Of a stretch of 64,000 nt of DNA, positions 1 to 8,448 are shown one piece after another. This DNA is from Bdellovibrionales bacterium RIFOXYD12_FULL_39_22. GTDB taxonomy: Bacteria > Bdellovibrionota > Bacteriovoracia > Bacteriovoracales > Bacteriovoracaceae. How positions within the stretch are numbered: position 1 is the first letter of the stretch; each line of letters opens with the position of its first letter. The stretch is taken from the NCBI GenBank assembly GCA_001770205.1, contig MEQL01000047.1:1-64000 (forward strand). The letters run 5' to 3'. Made by a program: the position numbers and the translations under genes. The notes under the pieces were generated by a model that saw only the letters and a program-made list of their open reading frames with translations, did not search any database and was not told where the DNA came from.

Positions 1-75
1 AAAAATGAGTCTGTCATTGGGGCCCCGCGTCTACGGCCCTGCGTCAAAAAAAAATCAGCAAAAGATGTGGGTTAA
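1..75 (+). CDS. possible C-terminal end of a gene entering from the left
   Basis: Frame 1 is open from the first base to a TAA at 73-75, giving 24 residues that end in KKKSAKDVG. A hairpin begins 10 bases after the stop, which fits a gene end. With so little sequence nothing can be said about function, and a chance open frame of this length is quite possible. Confidence 0.2.
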   Translation, partial: KNESVIGAPRLRPCVKKKSAKDVG

Positions 76-85
76 GCTAAGAATA

Positions 86-123
86 GATCTTGCGCAGAAA
101 GGCGAGCTTTTCTGAGCAAGATC
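86..123. repeat. 15-bp inverted repeat, possible terminator hairpin
   Basis: The arms 86-100 (GATCTTGCGCAGAAA) and 109-123 are reverse complements with one mismatch, around an 8-base loop. No T-run follows on either strand, so it is not a textbook intrinsic terminator. Its position just after the open frame ending at 75 makes a termination or mRNA 3'-end role the simplest reading. Confidence 0.45.
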
Positions 124-332
124 ACGAAAGTTGAGAAATAACGGGCATGGCCCAGATTTTTAATATTTGCTTAATGAACAAGAAAAATTATTAACGTTCA
201 ATATCGATTTATTGCGGAGTCATTATCAAATCAAAAGTAACTCGAAATTATTTTTTTAAATTAAACAATGTACTTGTAGGTTATAACTCCGTAACAAAAC
301 AAAATCACGATGGTAATATTTTAATCAAGGCA

Positions 333-2044
333 GTGGATGAAATTTGCCCGACCGCGCAGGGACGGAAAAGCCATATTAGAGTTGATACGAGAATAATTTG
401 TAGCACTGATGGAAAAATACTTTCGATTAAAGAGACGCAAGTGATCTTTGGAAAAACTTATCAAAAAGAATACATTGTTGATGGCGACAAATTATTTTTA
501 ATTCAAGAATTAACCAAAAAAGAGATCGGAAGAATTACGCGACCACCACTACTTCATCCTCAATATATTTATAAAAAAATAATTGATGAGAATCTTTCAT
601 CGTTTATTTATGAAGATCTCGCAACAGAATCGGATGCTCTCGCTTTATCAGAGGCTAAATATAGTGTGTCTGCAAGTGATAGGATTGTTGAGACAAAAAA
701 CACTGATACTGGAGTTAATACTATTATTAAACTTGATAGTAATGGAGACGTGGTTGAATCTGAGACAAGAGGAGGTGCGATCAATGTAACTTTATTGTAT
801 GCGCCAACCGACGAACCAGTGATTAAATTTAATGAGCTTCTCTTTGGTGATGAGAAGACTGCAGAAATTTTAACTATTGCCAAGGTTAACCGAGAGTTTG
901 ATTTCGCGGGTAAATATCTTGCGCGAAAAATGAAATTCAAACTTATTTTTAAAGATCAACTTAACAAGAAATTCCAAGCAGTTCTAAGGAGTAGTTATAA
1001 TGTAACTTCCCAAAGCACAAAGGTTTTCATTGTAGAAGTTCCAATTAGTCTAAAAAAGGAAGCGACGACATCTGAAATTCGGAATATGGATATCTATCTT
1101 TCACAGCCGAAATACCTAAAGTTCGATGACGATGAGTTTATTAAAACAACCGCAAGAATTACGAAAAACGAAAAGGGCTTAATAAAGCTAAGACCCTTGA
1201 GAAATGGGTTAATAAGCTTATCGTTGATAAAGGCGGTGGTGGGTTATTACCAGCCATTGACATATTTAGAATGGAACAACCTGCCGGTGATTGCGGGAAT
1301 CATGCAGTTCTATTAGCATCAGCACTTCGATCAATTGGAATACCTTCGCGTATTGTGTATGGTATTATGCAATTCAGTCATAATTTTGCCCAACATGCCT
1401 GGTGCGAGGGGCTTATAAATGGAAAGTGGCACGCATTTGATGCAACGATGGCCCTTGGAGGAGCTTCTGCTTTAAATATAAAGCTTGGCGAATTGGCCGG
1501 TGACAGTGATGATATTCTGGGACTGGCATCCTCGATAATGAATTTGACGGAAGGTATGGCAATGGAGGTAGTCTCGGCCAAAACAAAATCAGGAAAAGTA
1601 TTTAATCTAAGGCAGATTGATAAATATCGTCGAATCACAAAAACTGAATATATTGATTATTTTTGGAACATTAAATTAAAGTATGGAAAACAATTTCAGA
1701 TCATTCAATTAGATTCTATAAGTTCTCCTATTAAGTTAACGAGTTTGACCGGAAGGCAGTATTTATTACTTTTTTCTTCCTTGCATGATCCATCTACTTC
1801 TCTTATGAGTTTTAAGAAAAAGTATCAATTATATCCAAAATTAAAAAATGTTTTTATCAAAGAGTCAAAAAACAAAGAGATTATTCACTTGATTACTATT
1901 CGTTTTGGAACTCTCGTTGAGATTAAGTCACCGGAAGGAATTATATGCAATGACGCAAAAAATATTTTATCTAGGTTAACAAGCTGGAATGAGCCCCTAA
2001 AAACTAGACAGCTTCTCGATAGATATTCTGAACAGAACGATTAG
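333..2044 (+). pseudogene. frameshifted exported transglutaminase-like protein
   Basis: Two overlapping open frames encode one protein. The first (GTG at 333, ending 1316) gives a beta-rich N-terminal region. The second continues with the papain-like transglutaminase core: GDCGNHAVLLASALRS supplies the cysteine, QHAW the histidine and WHAFDATM the aspartate. Frame 2 is open from 1145 and reads AKTLEKWVNKLIVDKGGG before the cysteine motif, as expected for this family, so a frame change lies between 1145 and about 1310, probably near the A/G runs at 1166-1178. The first frame is also open upstream to 195 (residues such as NYFFKLNNVLVGYN fit the family's usual N-terminal strand) without a start codon or signal peptide. 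The 5' end therefore also looks broken. Either a decayed gene or sequencing errors; neighbouring IS debris favours decay. Confidence 0.7.
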
Positions 2045-2049
2045 CTAAA

Positions 2050-2160
2050 TCCATTTTAAATATTTTGTATTCATACTCCTCTGGGGTTAAAATATCCAAG
2101 AGATGAATGCAGCCCTTTTCTATTATAAACCTCGGCAATAGGCCTTTGTAAGGAGTGGAG
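2050..2160 (-). mobile_element. scar of an IS3-family transposase (C-terminal end)
   Basis: Read on the minus strand, 2133-2091 encodes EVYNRKGLHSSLGY and, after a one-base frame change, about 2090-2050 encodes LTPEEYEYKIFKM. Together they match the characteristic end of the IS3/IS150 OrfB integrase domain (YN..R.HSSLGY.TPEE(Y/F)E). No more of the element and no terminal repeats are visible. The scar sits directly downstream of the broken transglutaminase-like gene. The frame break shows that it is dead. Confidence 0.65.
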
Positions 2161-2222
2161 CACTTTTGTCGACAATTATAAAGCATGACGCATAATAGAA
2201 GAATTGCTATTATTTCCTCAGA

Positions 2223-2621
2223 ATGACGAAGAAGGACATAAAAAAATTAATAGATTATTGGCTTCAAGGCCACGAATATGATTGGGCCACGGCACTTAAT
2301 TTAAATCGCAGCGGACGATATCCATATGCACTTTTTTTTGTCCATCTTGCGATAGAAAAACTAATAAAGGCAATTATTGTTGCGCAAACAGAAAAACAAG
2401 CTCCCTTTGGACACAACCTCGTCTTTTTATTGGCCAAAACTAATCTCGAACTTTCGGAGAGAATTGTTAGATCGTTGACAGAGATATCGACATTTAACAT
2501 AGAGGCAAGATACCCAGGGGATGCTTTCTATTCAATAACAACAAAGGATTATGCGCGCCAATGGTTTAAAACTTCAAAAGAGATTATTCAATGGTTAAAA
2601 AAAGAGTCCAAAATCAAATAG
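2223..2621 (+). CDS. HEPN-domain protein, toxin-side partner of an MNT pair
   Basis: 132 residues, all helical, with the HEPN pattern: a tyrosine/tryptophan-containing first helix (HEYDWATALNL), then RSGRYPYALFFVHLAIEKLIKA, where family members carry the A.EK.LKA helix, and a late EARYPGD stretch. HEPN proteins paired with MNT nucleotidyltransferases are commonly RNases whose activity is blocked by the partner (HepT/MntA type). The next gene is such a partner and overlaps this one by 31 bases, so translation is probably coupled. The classic RX4-6H RNase motif is not obvious to me, so activity is uncertain. No strong Shine-Dalgarno precedes the ATG. Confidence 0.75.
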   Translation: MTKKDIKKLIDYWLQGHEYDWATALNLNRSGRYPYALFFVHLAIEKLIKAIIVAQTEKQAPFGHNLVFLLAKTNLELSERIVRSLTEISTFNIEARYPGDAFYSITTKDYARQWFKTSKEIIQWLKKESKIK

Positions 2622-2917
2622 AGCGATTTAAAAAAATACTTCTGGATAAGAATATCAAGTATCTTGAGTTATGGCTTTTTGGCTCTCACGCTCGCAACAT
2701 GGATACTGCGAATAGTGATGTTGATCTTCTCGTTGTTTTTCCAAATAAAGAAATTCAAAGTTATGAGGAGAAAATCCGGTTACAGGCACAATTACTGGGA
2801 TTGGCCGGTTTAAACGGGCTCAATTTTGATATTATTGCAACCTCCCAAAAAGAGTTTTTAGAAAATGAGATCTCACCCATTCTTCATCAAATTAGAAGAT
2901 ATGGAGTTCGATTATAA
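2591..2917 (+). CDS. MNT-type minimal nucleotidyltransferase, antitoxin-side partner
   Basis: 108 residues with the nucleotidyltransferase signature GS-x10-DxD, seen as WLFGSHARNMDTANSDVDLL, followed by a third acidic strand region (NFDIIATS). In HEPN/MNT pairs this small enzyme AMPylates or otherwise modifies the HEPN toxin to silence it (MntA/HepT). It starts inside the HEPN gene. Length and motif are complete, so it looks intact, unlike its neighbours. Pair identity is family knowledge; the modification chemistry here is inferred. Confidence 0.8.
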   Translation: MVKKRVQNQIERFKKILLDKNIKYLELWLFGSHARNMDTANSDVDLLVVFPNKEIQSYEEKIRLQAQLLGLAGLNGLNFDIIATSQKEFLENEISPILHQIRRYGVRL

Positions 2918-3148
2918 TGCATCCTGTGGCCATTACTAATCATCCAAGCACAAGGTGTCCCTTATTAAATAGCGCTATAGGTACGGCCCTTTTCAAACCC
3001 AACCAGAGAAGTTGATCGATCAAGGCCAACAATTTACTCTACATTTACTCCAATTTTATGCCCGCACTCCAATTGCTAAAATTGAAAAAACAGATCACAA
3101 CTTAGCCGCTCGTTGACAACACTGCATAAAAGTCGTACATTTATGCAT
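2918..3148. other. intergenic debris with a 12-bp palindrome
   Basis: Between the MNT gene and the ATPase there is no intact gene. An open frame without a start codon (2973-3116, plus) encodes a natural-looking peptide including PEKLIDQGQQFTLHLLQFYA, possibly the tail of a lost gene. A perfect palindrome TTGATCGATCAA lies at 3012-3023. The last part contains the promoter listed separately. Confidence 0.35.
3113..3141 (+). promoter_or_regulatory. candidate sigma-70 promoter overlapping the ATPase start
   Basis: TTGACA at 3113-3118, a 17-base spacer and TACATT at 3136-3141 give a near-consensus pair. Transcription would then begin around 3147-3149, exactly at ATG 3149, implying a leaderless or almost leaderless mRNA. 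An inverted repeat TGCATAtgTATGCA spans 3144-3157, over the predicted start point, and could be an operator. This reading also argues against using the TTG at 3113 as start codon. Confidence 0.4.
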
Positions 3149-4324
3149 ATGTATGCACGACTAGCTAATCCTTTAGAATTAGACAACTTTTTTCTTTTTG
3201 GCGCCCGCGGAGTTGGAAAAACTACGCTGCTTTCGACCTTTTTTAAGGAAAAAAAAGTGCTTCGAGTTGATCTACTTTTGGCCGAAGAAGAAGAGCGTTT
3301 TTCGGGCCACCCAGACCAGCTAAAAGAATTGATTGCAGCAGATTCCGCCATTGAATGGGTAGTAATTGATGAGATCCAAAAAATCCCCAAACTATTAGAT
3401 ATCGTACACTCAATAATTGAGACCAAGGAAAACAAGGTTAAGTTTGCGCTTACCGGGTCGTCAGCAAAAAAACTTAAGCGAGGATCTGCAAATCTTTTGG
3501 CCGGCCGAGCACTAATTAATAATCTATTTCCGCTCACCTTTTTAGAGATGGGTGAAGCGTTTGATCTTGAGGCGGCACTGAGCTTTGGATTGTTGCCTAA
3601 AATTGTTAATACTGAAAATTCACTTCACAAGTCTGAAATTTTAAAAAGTTATACCCAGGCATATCTAAAAGAAGAAGTATGGGCCGAACAGATGGTAAAA
3701 AATCTCGCACCATTTAGAAAGTTTTTGGAAGTAGCTGCGCAAATGAACACCGAGATAATAAACTATTCAAAAATTGCCCGAACGATTGGAGTGGCCACGC
3801 ATACCGTGCAAGGATATTTTCAGATCCTTGAAGACACTTTACTTGCACACATTCTTGAACCCTTTAACACATCTGTGAGAAAACGCCTCATCTCGGCCCC
3901 GAAGTTTTACTTTTTTGATATCGGAGTTAAGAGAGCACTTGATCGAACAATTAATCAAACAGTTGTTGCCGGAACTTATGAGTATGGGCGCGCCTTTGAA
4001 CATTTTATCATCACTCAGCTTATTGCGCTGAACTCATATTATCGATCAGATTTTCGATTTGGATATTTAAAAACAAAAGATGGGTTAGAAATCGATCTGA
4101 TAATTGAACGGCCCGGACAATCACTTGTTCTTTTGGAAATTAAATCAAGCATAAACGTGGATAAAAGTGATCTGCTTGGACTTCGTTCTGTAGTAAAAGA
4201 TTTCCCTGGTGCAGTTTTTCTTTGCGCGTGTCAGGACAAGCTTGCAAGGCGGATGGAAAATATTTATATTTTACCTTGGAAAAAAGCAATAGAAAAAATT
4301 TTTAACAACGGGGAACTTGGATGA
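3149..4324 (+). CDS. AAA ATPase with C-terminal DUF4143 (PD-(D/E)XK-like) domain
   Basis: 391 residues. Walker A is GARGVGKTT at residues 18-26, Walker B is VVIDEIQKI, followed by a sensor region LTGSSAKKLKRG and a winged-helix-like middle. The C-terminal domain has the nuclease-like pattern EIDLI...LLEIKS seen in DUF4143. Members are poorly characterised; a DNA- or chromosome-linked or defence role is often suspected. The open frame extends to a TTG at 3113, but no Shine-Dalgarno exists there and a good promoter overlaps it, so ATG 3149 (or 3143) is preferred. Two paralogues lie at 33300-34457 and 48076-49431. Its stop overlaps the next start as ATGA. Confidence 0.8.
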   Translation: MYARLANPLELDNFFLFGARGVGKTTLLSTFFKEKKVLRVDLLLAEEEERFSGHPDQLKELIAADSAIEWVVIDEIQKIPKLLDIVHSIIETKENKVKFALTGSSAKKLKRGSANLLAGRALINNLFPLTFLEMGEAFDLEAALSFGLLPKIVNTENSLHKSEILKSYTQAYLKEEVWAEQMVKNLAPFRKFLEVAAQMNTEIINYSKIARTIGVATHTVQGYFQILEDTLLAHILEPFNTSVRKRLISAPKFYFFDIGVKRALDRTINQTVVAGTYEYGRAFEHFIITQLIALNSYYRSDFRFGYLKTKDGLEIDLIIERPGQSLVLLEIKSSINVDKSDLLGLRSVVKDFPGAVFLCACQDKLARRMENIYILPWKKAIEKIFNNGELG

Positions 4325-4601
4325 AACAAATAATAGTGGCAATTGTTATTGTAAGCGCGGGCCTTAGAGCAGAAGCGTCGATATCTCTTGTCTCTGCAGA
4401 TGGATGGGATTGCTTATACAACGCTTCTTTCTATATTGATTTATCAAGAAATGGATGCACACTATACAGGTAAAACCACCTTCTTTTCCACCTTTTGGTC
4501 CATCGTTATCAAGTCGGGTGGTCGAAAATCCTTCTGCATTCAGAAAAACGCTTAACTGCACTGACAAAAAAACAAATTTCTTAGTGTCTAAATCAAGATA
4601 A
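4321..4601 (+). pseudogene. frameshifted small secreted protein
   Basis: ATG at 4321 overlaps the ATPase stop. The first frame gives a convincing signal peptide (MKQIIVAIVIVSAGLRAEA) and about 30 more residues, then stops at 4471-4473. A second frame takes over near 4455-4470 and runs to TAA at 4599-4601 with natural-looking residues such as VKPPSFPPFGPSLSSRVVEN. Joined, they would make a secreted protein of about 92 residues with several cysteines. Function unknown. A single-base indel is the likely cause. Bases 4602-4709 hold nothing I recognise. Confidence 0.4.
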
Positions 4602-4725
4602 TTATTGGAGCTTATTCGCCCCCGTCGAATGCTAGAGAAAAAACCTAAAGTATTACCAGGTCTCGACGATAAGCTTTTGTAGTAGGCAAAATATTTTTGT
4701 CAACAATCGCTTCATTGGAGGTACT

Positions 4726-6327
4726 ATGAATAAAAAAATCATCGTCTTTTTAGGAATGCTTATTTTTTCATCCTGGGCCGTCTCTTACGCTGCAGAACAG
4801 GCAGGATCAACGCCAGAAGTTGCTGCCTTCACCAAAGATTACTCTGGGCTTTTTTTCGATAATTCTAGCAACCAATACTTTATAAATGACAAGATAGCCT
4901 TCAGTATTCGTCCAACTAGCGATGAAAAATATCTAGATAAAATTAAATATAGTGTTGATAATGGCCCATACTCCGAGTACTCCGGAAAAATTAAATTTGA
5001 AAAAGATGGCTTTCACATTGTAAGATTCAAGGCCGTCGACCCAGTATTAAACTGGAGTCCAATCCAAAGCTTTCGCATCTACGTAGACTTAACTCAACCA
5101 AAATCCAGCGCCAATTGGATCGGCAATACTTTCTCAAACGGCCAAGATTTCTTTGTTAACCCCGAGGCCGAATTAGTTCTATCGGCACAAGATAACTTAT
5201 CTGGTGTTGCCAAAATCATTTGGGTAGATGGTGGAGCGCAGGCCAATGTAAAAGAGTACAAGAGCAGACAAAAATTCCCGGCCGGACAATATGAAATTAA
5301 ATACTCATCTATTGATAACGTAGGGAATTTTGAACAATGGAAAAATTTAGTGTTCAAAGTAGATAGTGAAGCACCAAAATCAGCGGCCAGCATCACTGGA
5401 AACTCTTACACCTCCAACAATCGACTTTTCATTGATAAAGGAACATTCGTAACTCTAAAAGCAGATGACAATAGTTCCGGTATTGCCAGAACAGAATATC
5501 GGATTAATGAGGAAGCACCTGCTATCTACAATCAAAAAATATCTATCAACGATCCCGTAACCAAAATTCAGTATCGCAGTATAGACAACGTAGGCAACAG
5601 TGAGCCATGGCAAGTTATGACAGTCTATCTTGACTCAACCCCACCAGAGCTAAAAGTTAAAAACGTCGGAAAATTCCAAGAAGTTGCTGGAAAAGTTTTT
5701 GCTCGCTCTGGACTACGTGTTTTGGCCAGTATTGAAGACAAAGATAGCGGCGCCAATTTGTTAATTGTTAATAACGAAAAAAATGAAAAAATTTCGCAAA
5801 AAGATCTGCTCTTTTCCGATCCAGGAGAACATGATCTATTTCTTAGTGCAGAAGACAATGTAGGAAACGCTTCTAACTCGGTCAGCTACTCAATCTTTGT
5901 AGATGAAAAATCTCCCGAATCACAATTGGCAAGCGCTGTTCCATTTATAGAAAAAGATGGAAGTTTTATTTCATCACTTCCTAACAAATTAACTTTTTCC
6001 GCTATCGATAATGGTGTTGGTGTTGATTACATCGAAATGAGTTATGACAACAAAACCTTTCAACGAGTATCTGACGCTATCGATCTTGCTACCTGGGATT
6101 CCCCTCGTCGCACCATTTACTATCGTGCACACGATAAACTAGGCAATATTGAAGAAACAAAACAAATGTCTATTTATGTAAGAAAGCAAGGCCCCAACGT
6201 AGATCTTTTTGTGGAGAAAGAAGATCTGCCAGCAGTATCACTGTCTGATTTGATAAAAATGAAAGGTTCAAGCAGAACTCCGGCCCAAAAAAACAAAGAA
6301 GAAAGTGAAGTTAAAAAAGATAAATAG
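4726..6327 (+). CDS. exported Ig-like/OmpL47-type repeat protein
   Basis: 533 residues. An N-terminal signal peptide (hydrophobic stretch to about residue 22, AAEQ junction) precedes four or five repeats of about 95 residues. Each repeat runs: strand, SGV/SGI (as in DDNSSGIARTEYRIN), then YRSIDNVGN.E, matching the OmpL47 or bacterial Ig-like pattern 'Y.S.D..GN.E'. The tail is charged and lysine-rich. GGAG lies 6 bases before ATG. It opens an operon with a small exported protein, an FHA/AgmX-C protein and an ExbB/ExbD-type motor, so it is probably a periplasmic or surface part of that machine. Exact role unknown. Confidence 0.7.
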   Translation: MNKKIIVFLGMLIFSSWAVSYAAEQAGSTPEVAAFTKDYSGLFFDNSSNQYFINDKIAFSIRPTSDEKYLDKIKYSVDNGPYSEYSGKIKFEKDGFHIVRFKAVDPVLNWSPIQSFRIYVDLTQPKSSANWIGNTFSNGQDFFVNPEAELVLSAQDNLSGVAKIIWVDGGAQANVKEYKSRQKFPAGQYEIKYSSIDNVGNFEQWKNLVFKVDSEAPKSAASITGNSYTSNNRLFIDKGTFVTLKADDNSSGIARTEYRINEEAPAIYNQKISINDPVTKIQYRSIDNVGNSEPWQVMTVYLDSTPPELKVKNVGKFQEVAGKVFARSGLRVLASIEDKDSGANLLIVNNEKNEKISQKDLLFSDPGEHDLFLSAEDNVGNASNSVSYSIFVDEKSPESQLASAVPFIEKDGSFISSLPNKLTFSAIDNGVGVDYIEMSYDNKTFQRVSDAIDLATWDSPRRTIYYRAHDKLGNIEETKQMSIYVRKQGPNVDLFVEKEDLPAVSLSDLIKMKGSSRTPAQKNKEESEVKKDK

Positions 6328-6345
6328 AAGGAGTTGGCCAAGTTT

Positions 6346-6624
6346 GTGAAAACGCTATTTGTTGGAATATTTATAATTGGGTGTTTGCTTGCTAGTACAA
6401 CGCTTGGATTAGCACAAACAAAAAAAATCAAAGTAATGTATAAAGCACACACCCAATTTGATTTTTCAGGAAACCAAGTCAGTGGAAAAATCAGGACTCC
6501 AGCAGTGTTTTATATTTTCCAACGTAAGCGTTCAGAGGGCCATCAGGTTATTGTTCCACCTGTTAATTTTAATTATCACGATACCATAACTGAAGAAAAA
6601 CTTAAGCGAGCTATTGGATTATGA
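6346..6624 (+). CDS. small exported protein of the motor operon
   Basis: 92 residues from GTG 6346, which places a signal peptide right at the N-terminus (MKTLFVGIFIIGCLLASTTL, then GLAQ). A TTG at 6334 is in frame but abuts the Shine-Dalgarno (GAAGGAG at 6327-6333), so it is less likely. The mature part is about 68 residues, with VMYKAHTQFDFSGNQVSGK and a predicted short beta region. It overlaps the next gene by four bases (ATGA), indicating translational coupling. I do not recognise the family; the context suggests an envelope part of the Agl/Glt-like machine. Confidence 0.65.
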   Translation: MKTLFVGIFIIGCLLASTTLGLAQTKKIKVMYKAHTQFDFSGNQVSGKIRTPAVFYIFQRKRSEGHQVIVPPVNFNYHDTITEEKLKRAIGL

Positions 6625-8435
6625 AAAGTGCCGCCTTATATAAACTAGACACCACCTCTGAGCAAGAAATATTTCTGGCCCACGTGGGAAATAGATTAAG
6701 CATTGGAAGTAGTCCTAACGCAGATCTTTGCTTAAGCGACTGGCGCTGTGGAGGCATTCATGCCCTGATTAAGCGAGATGATAGTAGCGATGATAGCAAC
6801 GAAAAAATAAACATCATCGATCTGGGAAGTTATTATGGAACTTACGTAAATAGAAAGAAAGTGGAAATAACTCCTCTCGTAGAAGGAGATATTGTCTCCA
6901 TTGGTGATCAGAAAATCATTCTGCGCTATACTGAGAAAACTTCTACCATCTACAACAATGAAGATGGCCAAATCCGTGACAATGTCGTCGTTTTAGAAAA
7001 GGCCAAAGCAAAAAGAAAGGCCAATATTTTAGAAAGCCAAAAAACTATTTTGGAAGCATCTCTTTATTGGGGAGGACAGCTATTAGAGGTAAAATCTTTG
7101 GGGCCTGGCGCAAAAGTGACAATTGGTGATCCCAAAAAGTCCACCTTTGGAGTCGTTCTAGAGGAATTTAAAAAGTATAAACTTGGAAAAAAACAAGTTT
7201 ATCGTTTAGCAGAATATAAAAAAGGACAACTCTCTTTAAAAATCCCTCAGGAGTGTGGCGGAATAGTTTGGATGGGTAACAAAAGTTATGCTCTAGATAC
7301 TCTACGCATATATGAAAAAACTTTGGCCGGTACAGAATATTTGAACATCTCGCTACGCATGGGCGATCGAGCACATCTAGAATTTGGCGAACTTTCACTT
7401 TTTTTTAATTTCACAGCTCCGGCCGAAAAGATCCGAAAAGAGTTGCCCTTCCAAAGAATGGATAAGACACTCTTGAAAATTATTGGAGGTATTTTACTCT
7501 TTTATCTATTCATTTTTGGAATACTCTCACTAGTCGAGCCTGAGGTGAAAGAAAAAACTATTGAAGATATACCAGAGAATTTGAAAAAAATTGTCTACGA
7601 TGTCGGTATTCAAAATGCTGATCGGCAACGTAATGCGGCCATTGGAGAAATTGCCAAGGCCCTAGAGGGAGGTCGGGCCCGAGCAGAAGAAGGAAAATCA
7701 AAAAGCAATCAGGCCAAAGAAGAGCAAGTTGTCAGTCAAGAAAAAACTAAAAAACAAGAGATAACAAAAAATCAACCGACCAAGAATCAGGCAAAATTAA
7801 CCTCTATGGTTACAAACAACAGCATACAAAACAATATTCAACCAATTGACTTTAACAATACTTTTGCGGTGGCGACTCAAAGTAATCTTGTGAAAAAAGC
7901 ATCGGTGTTAGGCAAAACTACCGAAATCGGAAACACTGCTTCCGCGCTGGCCGACGGTGGATTTGCTCGCGGCAGACAAGGCCTGGGCGCCGGTGGTGGT
8001 GGTAGCGGTGTTGGTATTGGCTCCCTAGATGGAAGTCTAACCGGCGGAGGAATGGGTGCTGGTGATTATGGCCTGGCCCCTTCCAAAGGAAGACAAATTA
8101 CTATTTCCGATAACGAAGAAGTAGTGATGCAGGAAGGATTGGATCCTGATCTAATTGCTTCCATTATCAAAAGATACATTCCACAAATTCAAAATTGCTA
8201 CGAGCAAGGACTGGTCTTGCATCCATCTATTAAGGGAAAAGTCACGGTCAACTTTGTTATCAGTCCGGCCGGAGAAGTTACTATTCCCAAAATTGTAGAA
8301 AACACGCTTAACGACTCTCTGACTGAGCAGTGCATGCTTGTCAAAATTAAAGGATGGAAATTTCCGCAACCCAAAGGTGGCGGAACAGTTGGAGTGAAAT
8401 ATCCATTTATTCTAATGTCGAACTCGGGGAATTAA
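6621..8435 (+). CDS. FHA-domain, single-TM protein with AgmX/PglI-type C-terminus (GltG/GltJ-like)
   Basis: 604 residues. Residues about 15-100 form an FHA-like domain (RLSIGSSPNADLCLSDWRCG, later GSYYGTYVN). One membrane helix follows (LLKIIGGILLFYLFIFGILS, near residues 288-307). Then come a charged K/Q-rich linker, a glycine-rich segment near 450-480 and a C-terminal domain with YIPQIQNCYEQGL, GKVTVNFVISPAGEV and W.FPQPKGG. That is the AgmX/PglI C-terminal signature, related in layout to TonB. Myxobacterial relatives link gliding complexes to the AglRQS motor, and the three following genes encode such a motor. The FHA lacks the usual GR and SxxH residues (IGSS, GGIH), so phosphothreonine binding is doubtful. 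Confidence 0.75.
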   Translation: MKSAALYKLDTTSEQEIFLAHVGNRLSIGSSPNADLCLSDWRCGGIHALIKRDDSSDDSNEKINIIDLGSYYGTYVNRKKVEITPLVEGDIVSIGDQKIILRYTEKTSTIYNNEDGQIRDNVVVLEKAKAKRKANILESQKTILEASLYWGGQLLEVKSLGPGAKVTIGDPKKSTFGVVLEEFKKYKLGKKQVYRLAEYKKGQLSLKIPQECGGIVWMGNKSYALDTLRIYEKTLAGTEYLNISLRMGDRAHLEFGELSLFFNFTAPAEKIRKELPFQRMDKTLLKIIGGILLFYLFIFGILSLVEPEVKEKTIEDIPENLKKIVYDVGIQNADRQRNAAIGEIAKALEGGRARAEEGKSKSNQAKEEQVVSQEKTKKQEITKNQPTKNQAKLTSMVTNNSIQNNIQPIDFNNTFAVATQSNLVKKASVLGKTTEIGNTASALADGGFARGRQGLGAGGGGSGVGIGSLDGSLTGGGMGAGDYGLAPSKGRQITISDNEEVVMQEGLDPDLIASIIKRYIPQIQNCYEQGLVLHPSIKGKVTVNFVISPAGEVTIPKIVENTLNDSLTEQCMLVKIKGWKFPQPKGGGTVGVKYPFILMSNSGN

Positions 8436-8448
8436 CAGGGGGATTTAT

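Noticed and set aside
2004-2186. a real 60-residue minus-strand gene
   Set aside because: Only the middle part has meaning, as a transposase scar with a frame break; the ends are not coding-like.
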